Below, piece by piece: positions 29,278 through 37,319 of a DNA stretch of 64,000 bases (position 1 is the first letter of the stretch; each line of letters begins with the position of its first letter). The stretch is taken from contig CAYTXG010000005.1 of the NCBI GenBank assembly GCA_964441025.1, forward strand, positions 41,681-105,680, read 5' to 3'. Below the pieces are notes generated by a model. The model saw nothing but the letters and a program-made list of their open reading frames with translations. It was not told the origin of the DNA and did not search any database. The translations under genes were made by a program, and so were the position numbers. The stretch is from JAAZIN01 sp964441025 (lineage in GTDB: Bacteria > Bacillota > Dethiobacteria > DTU022).

Positions 29278-29804
29278 TCTTCTACCTTCTTGCCGGAGCC
29301 GGCTTTATCCTTGCCCTGCTGGTGGAGGGGTCTGTTTTTTCCTTCTTCATGCTGGAGAGGGCGCTTCCGGACATTTTCCTGGTTATGGTAGTATCGCTCG
29401 GCTTCATCCTTGACGAGCGTCGCGGCGCCTTTATCGGGCTCTGTGCCGGGCTGCTCCAGGACATTATCTTCAGCTCGGCTCTAGGTTTCTTTGCCCTGGC
29501 AAAGATGCTGCTGGGCTACGGTACCGGCCTTATTGGACGTGAGCTTTACAGGGAACAGCTGCTGGCTCCGGTGCTGCTGGTTTTCGTGGGCACCCTCACG
29601 CACGAGTTTATCCTTTACTTTTTGGTGAGCAGGTTCGTAGGCTTCGGCCTACCCGTTGAATGGAGCCTGAGCCGCCTTTTTATTCCGAAAGCCCTGTACA
29701 ATATGGCCCTGACCCTGCTGATCTATCCCCTTTACTTTCGCCTGTACCGGTGGAAAAAGAGAACCGGTACCGGCATGCTCCGGCGGGGGGGTGCCTTGAG
29801 ATGA
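29274..29804 (+). CDS. mreD: Rod shape-determining protein MreD
   Basis: 176 residues, about five membrane helices with LDERRGAFIGLCAGLLQDIIFSS split over helices two and three, as usual for MreD. It forms a membrane complex with MreC and PBP2. Start ATG overlaps the mreC stop (ATGA), and its own stop overlaps the PBP2 ATG in the same way, so the three genes are tightly coupled. Confidence 0.92.
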   Translation: MIFYLLAGAGFILALLVEGSVFSFFMLERALPDIFLVMVVSLGFILDERRGAFIGLCAGLLQDIIFSSALGFFALAKMLLGYGTGLIGRELYREQLLAPVLLVFVGTLTHEFILYFLVSRFVGFGLPVEWSLSRLFIPKALYNMALTLLIYPLYFRLYRWKKRTGTGMLRRGGALR

Positions 29805-31639
29805 ACAAATCCATGCTCCGCCGCGTCCGGATAGTTTTCATCCTGGTAATCGCGGTATTTATCATACTGGCCGGAAGACTGGCCCACCTGCAGGTTTTGA
29901 ACCATGATTACTACTGGTACCGGGCCGAAAAAAACCGTTTCACCAAGATCACCCTCCCGGCGACGCGCGGCGAGATCTACGATAGCAAGGGCAGAATTCT
30001 CGCCTCCAACCGCCCGGGGTTTGTTGTATCGCTCATGGATATGGGTGAAGGATATGACGATGAAACGGTGAGCTATTTAAGTGAAATCCTGCAGATCGAC
30101 AAAAAGGAAATTGAAGAGGCCATTGAAGGCCGGCTGTACATGCGCTACCTGCCGCTGCGTTTGAAAAGCGACATCACCATGGATACGATTGCCCAGATCT
30201 CGGAACACCTTTGGAAGCTGAAAGGGGTCAACATCGAGATCCGGCCCATCCGTGAATACAGGGCCGGCTCAGCGGCAGCCCATGTTATCGGTTTTCTTGG
30301 CGAAGGCCCGGTGGATGAAGCCACCCGTGAAGACTGGGCGGAAAAGGGCTATGATTACAAAGAAAGTGACTACGTGGGGCAGGAGGGAGTTGAGAGGTCC
30401 TGGGAGCCCTATTTGCGCGGCGTTGACGGGGAGCAGCTTATCGAGACAAATAATATGGGCCAGCCGATCAACTACCTGGAGCGCAAGGAGCCGGTTTCAG
30501 GAAACAACCTCTACCTCACCCTGGACCTGGATCTGCAGAAAGCCGCCGAGGAGGCTTTGGCCAGGCGGGTGCAGACCATCGTCAAGAAAGAGGGGAGTAA
30601 ATATGCCGGCCGCGCTTCGGCGGTAATTCTCGATCCCAACAGCGGGGCCGTCCTGGCTATGGCCAATTACCCCTCCTATGACCTGAACACCTTTCGCCAG
30701 GAGTACACAGAGCTGAGCCAGGATCCCAAACGTCCCCTTGTCAACAGCGCGACCCAGGGGACTTATCCCATTGGATCAACATTTAAAATGGTTACAGCCA
30801 CGGCTGCGCTGGAAAAAGGGGTGATGAGCGACCGCGATATTATCAACTGCTCCGGTGTGGTCCGGCTGGCCGGCGATACCAAGTCCTGCTACCGCAGCGC
30901 AGCCCACGGATCGGTTAATTTGTACCGGGCCCTTGCTTTATCCTGCAATATTTACTTTTATCATGCCGGCCTGCGGGCCGGAATCGATGCGGTAGCCCAC
31001 TATGCCCGTGAATACGGTTTCGGCAGTCCCACCGGTCTGCTTGATCTTCCGGGCGAATCGGCAGGGGTTGTGGCCAGCCGCGAGTACAAGGCTTCGGTAA
31101 CGGATGGCGAACAGTGGTATCCCGCGGAAACAATGAGTGCGGCCATCGGCCAGTCCTTCAACAGCATCACCCCCCTGCAGATGGCCAATTACGCCGCTAT
31201 GATTGCCAACGGGGGCACGCATTACCGGCCCTACCTGGTGCAGAAAGCGGTGGACAGCGAAGGGCGGGTTGTCCATGAAGGCGCTCCGGAACCGCTGCGG
31301 CAGGCGCAGATATCGGCCAAAACCCTGGGCATTATCCGTGAGGGCATGCGGGGCGTGACCCGTCCGCGCGGCACCGCCTACGCTTATTTTTCCAGGCTGC
31401 CGGTGTCGTCGGCAGCGAAGACAGGTTCGGCCGAGATTTACGGAGACATCCCCGCTCACAGCCTCTGCGTGTGTTATGCCCCTTACGAAAACCCGCAGCT
31501 TGCCATGGCGGTGATCATAGAGCACGGCGGCATCGGCGCCACCGGCGCCGTCCCTGTTGCCGCCGAGATACTGGAATACTTCTTTACCGGAAAGATCGAG
31601 GGAGTCAGCGACAGTGATGATGAAACGCCGGCTGATTAG
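29801..31639 (+). CDS. mrdA: Penicillin-binding protein 2 (peptidoglycan D,D-transpeptidase)
   Basis: 612 residues from ATG 29801. An N-terminal membrane helix (about 8-28), a dimerisation domain (PATRGEIYDSKGRILASNRPGF), and a transpeptidase domain with STFK at 326-329; SxN is plausibly SCN (in ALSCNIYFYHAG) and KTG is in AAKTGSAEIYG. It cross-links peptidoglycan during elongation with RodA, whose gene overlaps by 23 bases. The ribosome binding site is GGGGGGTG, 9 bases upstream. Confidence 0.95.
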   Translation: MNKSMLRRVRIVFILVIAVFIILAGRLAHLQVLNHDYYWYRAEKNRFTKITLPATRGEIYDSKGRILASNRPGFVVSLMDMGEGYDDETVSYLSEILQIDKKEIEEAIEGRLYMRYLPLRLKSDITMDTIAQISEHLWKLKGVNIEIRPIREYRAGSAAAHVIGFLGEGPVDEATREDWAEKGYDYKESDYVGQEGVERSWEPYLRGVDGEQLIETNNMGQPINYLERKEPVSGNNLYLTLDLDLQKAAEEALARRVQTIVKKEGSKYAGRASAVILDPNSGAVLAMANYPSYDLNTFRQEYTELSQDPKRPLVNSATQGTYPIGSTFKMVTATAALEKGVMSDRDIINCSGVVRLAGDTKSCYRSAAHGSVNLYRALALSCNIYFYHAGLRAGIDAVAHYAREYGFGSPTGLLDLPGESAGVVASREYKASVTDGEQWYPAETMSAAIGQSFNSITPLQMANYAAMIANGGTHYRPYLVQKAVDSEGRVVHEGAPEPLRQAQISAKTLGIIREGMRGVTRPRGTAYAYFSRLPVSSAAKTGSAEIYGDIPAHSLCVCYAPYENPQLAMAVIIEHGGIGATGAVPVAAEILEYFFTGKIEGVSDSDDETPAD

Positions 31640-32726
31640 AAATTTTGACTTCTATCTTTTACTGGCAGTGATTGCCCTTTGTGCCGTGGGTACCTTCACG
31701 CTGTACAGCGCCACGCACGGCATGGAGGGACTCTCAGATCCCCTCTTCTTTGTCAAAAGGCAGCTTCTTTTCACAGGCGTGGGCATTGCCCTGATGCTGT
31801 TCATATGTTTTATTGACTACATCGATTTCAGCAACTGGACCGGCTATCTTTATGCAGCCAACCTGATCCTGCTGATCCTGGTCCTGGTCATCGGGGATGT
31901 GGATAAAGGGGCCATGCGCCGGATCCAGATCGGCTTCTTTGATCTGCAGCCCTCTGAGATCGCCAAGGTGATCATCATTATTACCCTGGCCCGGCTCCTG
32001 GCCGAGAAGGAAGGCAAGCTGCCCTACTTGCAGGACCTGCTGCCCTCCCTGGCGGCAACGGCCCTGCCCATGGTCTTGATCTTTTTACAGCCCGATCTGG
32101 GCACATCCCTCGTCTTTCTGGCCATCCTCCTGGGGGTGCTCTACATGGCCGGATCGCAGCTGCGCCACCTGGCCCTGCTGGCCGGCAGCGGCCTTGCCGC
32201 GGCTCCGCTCTTCTGGTTTTTCCTGCTGAAACCCTACCAGAAAAGCAGGCTCCTGGTTTTTATCAATCCGGAGATGGATCCGACGGATCAGGGGTGGCAG
32301 CTCCTGCAGTCGATGATCGGCATCGGCTCGGGCGGCCCTCTGGGCAAGGGCCCCTTTAACAGCACCCAGGTCCGTCTCGGTTTCCTGCCCGATCATTACA
32401 CCGACATGATCTTCTCTGTCTTTGGCGAGGAGATGGGTTATGTGGGCGCGGTGGCTCTGCTCCTGCTCTACTTTTTCCTGGTCTACCGCGTCCTTCTCGT
32501 CGGCGCCCGGGCCAAAGATCAATTCGGTGCCCTGCTCTGCTGCGGGGTGGCGGTCATGTTCTTCTTCCAGGTGCTGGTGAATATCGGGATGACCATCAGC
32601 ATCATGCCGGTAACGGGGATTCCCCTGCCTTTTATGAGCTACGGCAACAATGCCCTCCTGGTTAATTTAATTTCCATCGGTCTTGTTCTCAATGTGGCCA
32701 TGCGCCGCCATAAAATCCAGTTTTAA
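31617..32726 (+). CDS. rodA: Peptidoglycan glycosyltransferase RodA (FtsW/RodA/SpoVE family)
   Basis: 369 residues with about ten membrane helices. The family motifs are present: FFDLQPSEIAKV, QPDLGTSLVF, DHYTDMIFSVFGEE and the C-terminal PLPFMSYGNNALLVN. It polymerises lipid II into glycan strands. The start is ATG 31617 with GAGGGAG upstream, inside the PBP2 coding region. The genomic pairing points to RodA rather than FtsW. Confidence 0.94.
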   Translation: MMKRRLIRNFDFYLLLAVIALCAVGTFTLYSATHGMEGLSDPLFFVKRQLLFTGVGIALMLFICFIDYIDFSNWTGYLYAANLILLILVLVIGDVDKGAMRRIQIGFFDLQPSEIAKVIIIITLARLLAEKEGKLPYLQDLLPSLAATALPMVLIFLQPDLGTSLVFLAILLGVLYMAGSQLRHLALLAGSGLAAAPLFWFFLLKPYQKSRLLVFINPEMDPTDQGWQLLQSMIGIGSGGPLGKGPFNSTQVRLGFLPDHYTDMIFSVFGEEMGYVGAVALLLLYFFLVYRVLLVGARAKDQFGALLCCGVAVMFFFQVLVNIGMTISIMPVTGIPLPFMSYGNNALLVNLISIGLVLNVAMRRHKIQF

Positions 32727-32904
32727 TATTGCTCTGCAGATCATAATCCTCCGCCAATACTAATATAGATAAGTGGGACCGGCTTTCGGGCATTGATGTG
32801 AGCCGCTGCCGGACTTAAGCGGTACAAGAGCCTTGCCTTTAGCGGTTTTGTCTGTCCCGGCGGCGGCGAGACTGTGAAAACCCCAGAAGGGAGAAGGGGC
32901 GCAA

Positions 32905-33702
32905 ATGAACTACCGGCGCAGGAGTGCTCCGGTATCAACACTCCGGGCCAGGTTGCAGCAGCGTCTGGTGGAGAAAAGCAGCCGGGAGGGCAATGATGCT
33001 TTTTTCCCAGGTGACGAGGAGAGGGAGGCCAGGCCTTTTTCCCCGGCGGCTGTCATCAAGAAGATGCATCGCTATCTCCTTGTCAAGATTACCATTGCCG
33101 TTATCGTTGTATTCATTGCCGCCTTTTTAATACAGGCCGGTCTGAGCTGGGGCGCCCCCTTACTCCAGGCGCTCCGCTTTGTTGTGGAGTGGGATCTTAA
33201 ACCGGATTTTTTTTCCGGTAAAGTGATACCGGCCTTTCAACTTATCCGTGAAAATGTGGAGTTGCCCTTGAATGGGGGGGAGGGGGCTCCCCTTCCCTTT
33301 GCCGGGAGTCTTGGAAGCGGCTTTGGCCTGCGCGAGGATTCTGCGTCCGGGCGTGAGCAGATGCACTATGGCGTTGATCTGGCCGCTCCTGAAGGCACCG
33401 CGGTGCGGGCGCTTTATGGCGGCAGCGTGGAGAGCGTCGAACCCGGTGACGGCGGGGAGATTCCCGGCGCTGTGGTCATCGATGCCGGCTCCGGGTGGAG
33501 CATGATCTACCGGGGCCTGGATGCGTTGGAGGTCAAGGCGGGGGATACTGTTGAGCCCGGCACGCTTTTGGGAAAACTGGGCCCGCCGCGGCTTTATGAC
33601 CTGCCGCACCTGCATTTCGAACTGCGCTGCGGCGGCCGCCCCCTCTCACCCCCCCGGGAGTGGCTGGACCTTTTTGAGTCACATGAGTCAAGGGGACGGT
33701 GA
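32905..33702 (+). CDS. SpoIVFA-like membrane protein with M23/LytM domain
   Basis: 265 residues, very close to Bacillus SpoIVFA in length. Basic N-terminus, one membrane helix (57-79), and an M23 (LytM) domain near 133-255. The zinc ligands look intact: His154 and Asp158 in MHYGVDL, His237 in LPHLHFEL, with His235 as general base, so it might be active, unlike degenerate SpoIVFA domains. A SpoIVFB-like metalloprotease follows, which supports the identity; SpoIVFA holds that protease inactive in the mother cell until signalled. The last residues ESRGR and the stop lie inside a GGGGACGG-core element (33684-33712), so the natural C-terminus may have been replaced. A simple cell-wall endopeptidase is the alternative. 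Confidence 0.75.
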   Translation: MNYRRRSAPVSTLRARLQQRLVEKSSREGNDAFFPGDEEREARPFSPAAVIKKMHRYLLVKITIAVIVVFIAAFLIQAGLSWGAPLLQALRFVVEWDLKPDFFSGKVIPAFQLIRENVELPLNGGEGAPLPFAGSLGSGFGLREDSASGREQMHYGVDLAAPEGTAVRALYGGSVESVEPGDGGEIPGAVVIDAGSGWSMIYRGLDALEVKAGDTVEPGTLLGKLGPPRLYDLPHLHFELRCGGRPLSPPREWLDLFESHESRGR

Positions 33703-33712
33703 CTTTGACTCA
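33684..33712. repeat. GGGGACGG-core element, copy C
   Basis: Arms TGAGTCA and TGACTCA, perfect reverse complements, flank AGGGGACGGTGACTT. It overlaps the last 19 bases of the M23-domain gene and provides its stop codon. It is in opposite orientation to copies A and B. Confidence 0.7.
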
Positions 33713-33804
33713 CCCGATGCAGTGCGACAGCTGCTTAGAGAGCGTTCCCCGGGCCCGGTCTAAGCCGCCCCTGGAGACTGGATGGCGGATATTGGAGGCT
33801 TGAA

Positions 33805-34755
33805 ATGGGCAAGGGTCTTCAGCGCCGCCATCGCTGCCCTATTTCTATCATCCGCGAGAAATCAGATATATTGAGGTGGTTATATTTGCCGCTGGGTTCG
33901 CTCTTTGGAATTCGTCTCCGGCTCCACCCTCTTTTTTTGGCCCTGGCCCTTCTCCTATTCTTGACCGGTGCGGGGCTTGAATTTGCTCTTATTTGCCTTA
34001 TCGTTCTATGGCATGAATTTGCCCATGCGTTCACCGGGCGGAGGCTGGGACTGCATATAACTGAAATCGAGCTCTACCCCTTTGGCGGCATTGCCAAAAT
34101 AGATGAACAGCTGGAGCTGGAGCCCTATATCGAGCGGCGCCTTGCCTGGGCCGGCCCTGCCGCCAATCTGGCCCTGGCCGGGCTGGGTATCGCCTTATAT
34201 GCCCGCTCTGCCTCCGGGGAGGGGCTGCTTTTATTTTTTATCCAGGCCAACCTGACCCTGGCTGCTTTTAACCTGCTGCCGGCGCTGCCTCTTGACGGGG
34301 GCAGAATGCTGCGCGCCTACCTCACTCCGCGCCGCGGTTTCCGCGCCGCTACGGAGCAGGCGGCACTGATGGGGCAGATCCTGGCTGTGCTGCTCTTTAC
34401 CGCCGGATTGGCCGGTCTCTTCTACAACTATTTCAGTCTCTCCCTGCTTGCGGTGGCCGGTTTTCTCTTTGTTGCGGCCACAAAGGAGAAGCAGCAGGCA
34501 GTTTACGCTTTTCTTCGCTCCCTGGGGGCGAAGGAACACCAGCTGTTCAAACACGGCGCCCTTCGCGGTGCTCTACTGATTGTCCTCGAAGAGACCAGGG
34601 TTATCGATGTTTTCCGCCTCTTTTTGCCGCAGCGTTACCATTTTATCAGGGTGTTGGATCGCACCCAGCGCTGCCGGACCGAGCTTACCGAAGCCCTCCT
34701 GATCCAGGCCGCCATGCAAAAGGGGCTTGATATTCCAATCAAAAAAATACTATAA
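33805..34755 (+). CDS. SpoIVFB-like site-2 protease (M50 intramembrane metalloprotease)
   Basis: 316 residues from ATG 33805 (GGAGG 7 bases upstream); TTG 33886, with TTGAGGTGG upstream, would give a 289-residue protein closer to SpoIVFB. The zinc motif HEFAH (70-74) lies in a membrane helix and the third ligand Asp164 in ALPLDGGRM. About six membrane helices precede a soluble C-terminal part. SpoIVFB cleaves pro-sigma-K inside the membrane during sporulation. The neighbour upstream is the SpoIVFA-like protein, and the rplU-rpmA-obg region follows about 4.4 kb later, as in Bacillus. Substrate here is inferred only. Confidence 0.85.
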   Translation: MGKGLQRRHRCPISIIREKSDILRWLYLPLGSLFGIRLRLHPLFLALALLLFLTGAGLEFALICLIVLWHEFAHAFTGRRLGLHITEIELYPFGGIAKIDEQLELEPYIERRLAWAGPAANLALAGLGIALYARSASGEGLLLFFIQANLTLAAFNLLPALPLDGGRMLRAYLTPRRGFRAATEQAALMGQILAVLLFTAGLAGLFYNYFSLSLLAVAGFLFVAATKEKQQAVYAFLRSLGAKEHQLFKHGALRGALLIVLEETRVIDVFRLFLPQRYHFIRVLDRTQRCRTELTEALLIQAAMQKGLDIPIKKIL

Positions 34756-34813
34756 TATAAAGGTATGCCCCGGGATCTATGTAAAAAGGTTTGGCTAGAC
34801 GGAGGCCTGATTA

Positions 34814-36592
34814 TTGATTTTAGAAAACCAGCTGGAGAGCCTGCTTCCCTTTGTCCAAAAACCGGCTCGCTATTCAGGAAGCGAATGGAATGCTGTAAAA
34901 AAGGATCATGCCTCCGCCTCGGTGCGGGCGGCGATTGCCTTTCCCGATCTTTATGAAGTGGGCATGTCCAACCTCGGGTTGAAGATATTGTATGAGATTG
35001 TCAACAGCCACCCGCGGATGCTTCTGGAACGTGTCTTTGCTCCTGCAGCCGATATGGAAACACTGATGCGCAGGGAGGGTTTACCCCTTTTTGCACTGGA
35101 AAGCAAGCGTCCGGTGCAGGAGTTCGATTTTTTTGGCTTTTCGCTGCAGTACGAGCTGAGCTACAGCAATATCCTGAACATGCTCGATCTGGCCGGCATT
35201 CCCCTGTGGAGTAAGGAGCGCGGCAGCGGAATGCCGCTGATCATCGGCGGCGGCCCCTGTGCATTCAACCCCGAACCGCTGGCTCCCTTTTTTGATCTCT
35301 TCCTGCTTGGTGATGGTGAAGAAGCACTTCTGGAGATTTTTGATTGCTGGACAACCCTCTCCGGCAGGGGGACCGGAAAAGAGGAGATCCTGGCCGGACT
35401 GGCCGCGGTAGAGGGTGTCTATATCCCGGAGTTTTACCGCCCCCTTTATGGAGCCGGCGGTATATTCCAGGGGGTGGAGCTGCTTCACGCCGCCGCCCCT
35501 GCAAGCGTGAGGAAGCGGGTTCTCCCGGATCTGGAGGGCGCCCCTCATCCCACTGCCCCGGTGGTTCCCTACATTGAGGCTGTTCATGACCGCGGCATGG
35601 TTGAACTTTTTCGGGGATGCAGCCACGGCTGCCGCTTTTGCCAGGCTGGATTTATCTACCGCCCCGTGCGCAGGCGCAGCCCCGGAAGAGTGAAAGAGAT
35701 TGCCCGGGAAATGCTGCAGGCCACCGGTTACGATGAGCTCTCCCTGGCTTCGCTGAGCAGTTGTGATTACCCGGGCATAGAGGCCCTTATCGGCGGCCTT
35801 GAAGCGGAGCATGCCGCGGGAAACACCAGGTTTACCCTCCCTTCGCTGCGCCTGGACACCTTTTCGGTGGAGTTGGCCAGGCAGTTTCACCGGGGACGGC
35901 GGGGCAGCCTGACCTTTGCACCCGAAGCGGGCACAGAACGGCTGCGCCGGGTGATTGGCAAGAATATCGGCGAGGTCGATCTTTTTGCAGCAATAGGTGC
36001 TGCTGTAACCGCCGGCTGGCAGTCATTCAAACTTTATTTCATGATCGGCCTTCCGTCGGAGAAAGAGGAAGATGTCAGGGGAATCGCCTCACTCTGCGAG
36101 GAGCTTCTGCGGCGGATTGAGCCCGGCAGGGGCAGACGGATTCGCCTGGGGGTAAGCGTAGCCACTTTTGTACCGAAAGCGCACACTCCCTTCCAATGGG
36201 AGCCGCAGCTTGACATGGCCCTGGTCAGGCAGCGCCAGCGGATGCTCCAGGATCTGTTTCGGCGGATGCGCGGAGTTAATCTAAGCTGGCATGATGCCGG
36301 AAGCAGCTTCCTTGAGGCGGTCTTTGCCCGGGGGGATCGCCGCCTGGCTCCGCTCCTTGATAGGGCCCTGAGGAGGGGCTGCCGTTTTGACGGATGGTCG
36401 GAACACTTTTCACTGCAGAGGTGGCTGGACACCTTTCAAGAAATGAATATTAACCCGGAAGACTACGCCTACCGGCGCTACGACGAGCTCTCGCCGCTGC
36501 CCTGGGGTCACCTTGAGAGTGGCTCCGGAATAGAGCTTTTGCGCAGAGAGCACCGCCGCGCCGGGCAGGCAAACTCTTCCCTGGAGGTATAA
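34814..36592 (+). CDS. B12-binding-type radical SAM protein (TIGR03960-like)
   Basis: 592 residues from TTG 34814, with GGAGGCC 7 bases upstream. An N-terminal domain of the cobalamin-binding kind (FPDLYEVGMSNLGLKILY), then the radical SAM motif CSHGCRFC in FRGCSHGCRFCQAG, followed by FAPEAGTERLR and KLYFMIGLP. The family is found in many Firmicutes immediately before a DUF2344 protein and rng, exactly as here. The reaction is not established; the placement suggests RNA or ribosome-related modification, which is inference. Confidence 0.9.
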   Translation: MILENQLESLLPFVQKPARYSGSEWNAVKKDHASASVRAAIAFPDLYEVGMSNLGLKILYEIVNSHPRMLLERVFAPAADMETLMRREGLPLFALESKRPVQEFDFFGFSLQYELSYSNILNMLDLAGIPLWSKERGSGMPLIIGGGPCAFNPEPLAPFFDLFLLGDGEEALLEIFDCWTTLSGRGTGKEEILAGLAAVEGVYIPEFYRPLYGAGGIFQGVELLHAAAPASVRKRVLPDLEGAPHPTAPVVPYIEAVHDRGMVELFRGCSHGCRFCQAGFIYRPVRRRSPGRVKEIAREMLQATGYDELSLASLSSCDYPGIEALIGGLEAEHAAGNTRFTLPSLRLDTFSVELARQFHRGRRGSLTFAPEAGTERLRRVIGKNIGEVDLFAAIGAAVTAGWQSFKLYFMIGLPSEKEEDVRGIASLCEELLRRIEPGRGRRIRLGVSVATFVPKAHTPFQWEPQLDMALVRQRQRMLQDLFRRMRGVNLSWHDAGSSFLEAVFARGDRRLAPLLDRALRRGCRFDGWSEHFSLQRWLDTFQEMNINPEDYAYRRYDELSPLPWGHLESGSGIELLRREHRRAGQANSSLEV

Positions 36593-36593
36593 T

Positions 36594-37319
36594 GTGAAGC
36601 TGAATCGGATTCGTTTTCGCTATGCCTGCGGCAAAGAGCTGCGCTATCTTTCCCACCTTGATCTGATGCGTCTTTTTCAGCGCGCCGCGCGCCGCGCCGG
36701 GCTGTCACTGGCCTACACCTGCGGCTATTCTCCCAGACCCAGGTTAAGTCTTGCTGCTCCCCTGCCGGTGGGGGCGACAGCCTCCAGGGAGTATGGTGAG
36801 GTGTACCTGGGAGAATTGCTTTCCGCAGGCGCCTTTCGCCGGCGCATCGGTGCGCAGCTGCCCGCAGGGATCACCTTAACCGGCGCTGTCGCCATGCCGC
36901 TGGATGAGCCCCCTCTTGCAGCGGTAGTCAACGCAGCCCTTTACCGCGCTTCCTGGGCTGGAAGAGGCCCCGCTCCTGCCCGGGCGTTGCTGCAGGAATC
37001 TTTGGATAGACTCCTGTCTGAGCCTGAAATCATGGTCCGGCGTTACGGTAAAAAAGGCAAGCTCACCGCTCAAAACATCCGCCCTTTTATATTTTCCGCC
37101 GCGCTGCTGCCGTCCGGCGATCCTGCCCCGGCGCTCCGCCTGCTGCTCCAGGTTGGCAGCAGGGGCGGAGTTTCACCCTCCCGTGTTTTAGAGCAGCTGC
37201 CGCTGGGGGAGGTTTTCAGGGAGGAGCATTGCTGGAACCTGCACCGCGGGGGCCTCTATATTTACAAAGATGCTCTGGTTGATCCTTTTCCCGAAGGAGG
37301 TGAAAAAGAGAATGGATAA
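36594..37319 (+). CDS. DUF2344 / radical SAM-linked protein (TIGR03936-like)
   Basis: 241 residues from GTG 36594, two bases after the previous stop, with GGAGGTATAAT upstream. The start RIRFRYACGKELRYLSHLDLMRLFQRA is typical (quoted in part: RYLSHLDLMRLF). In other bacteria it may be fused to the radical SAM protein upstream, so the two probably work together. Function unknown. It overlaps the rng start by 8 bases. Confidence 0.9.
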   Translation: MKLNRIRFRYACGKELRYLSHLDLMRLFQRAARRAGLSLAYTCGYSPRPRLSLAAPLPVGATASREYGEVYLGELLSAGAFRRRIGAQLPAGITLTGAVAMPLDEPPLAAVVNAALYRASWAGRGPAPARALLQESLDRLLSEPEIMVRRYGKKGKLTAQNIRPFIFSAALLPSGDPAPALRLLLQVGSRGGVSPSRVLEQLPLGEVFREEHCWNLHRGGLYIYKDALVDPFPEGGEKENG

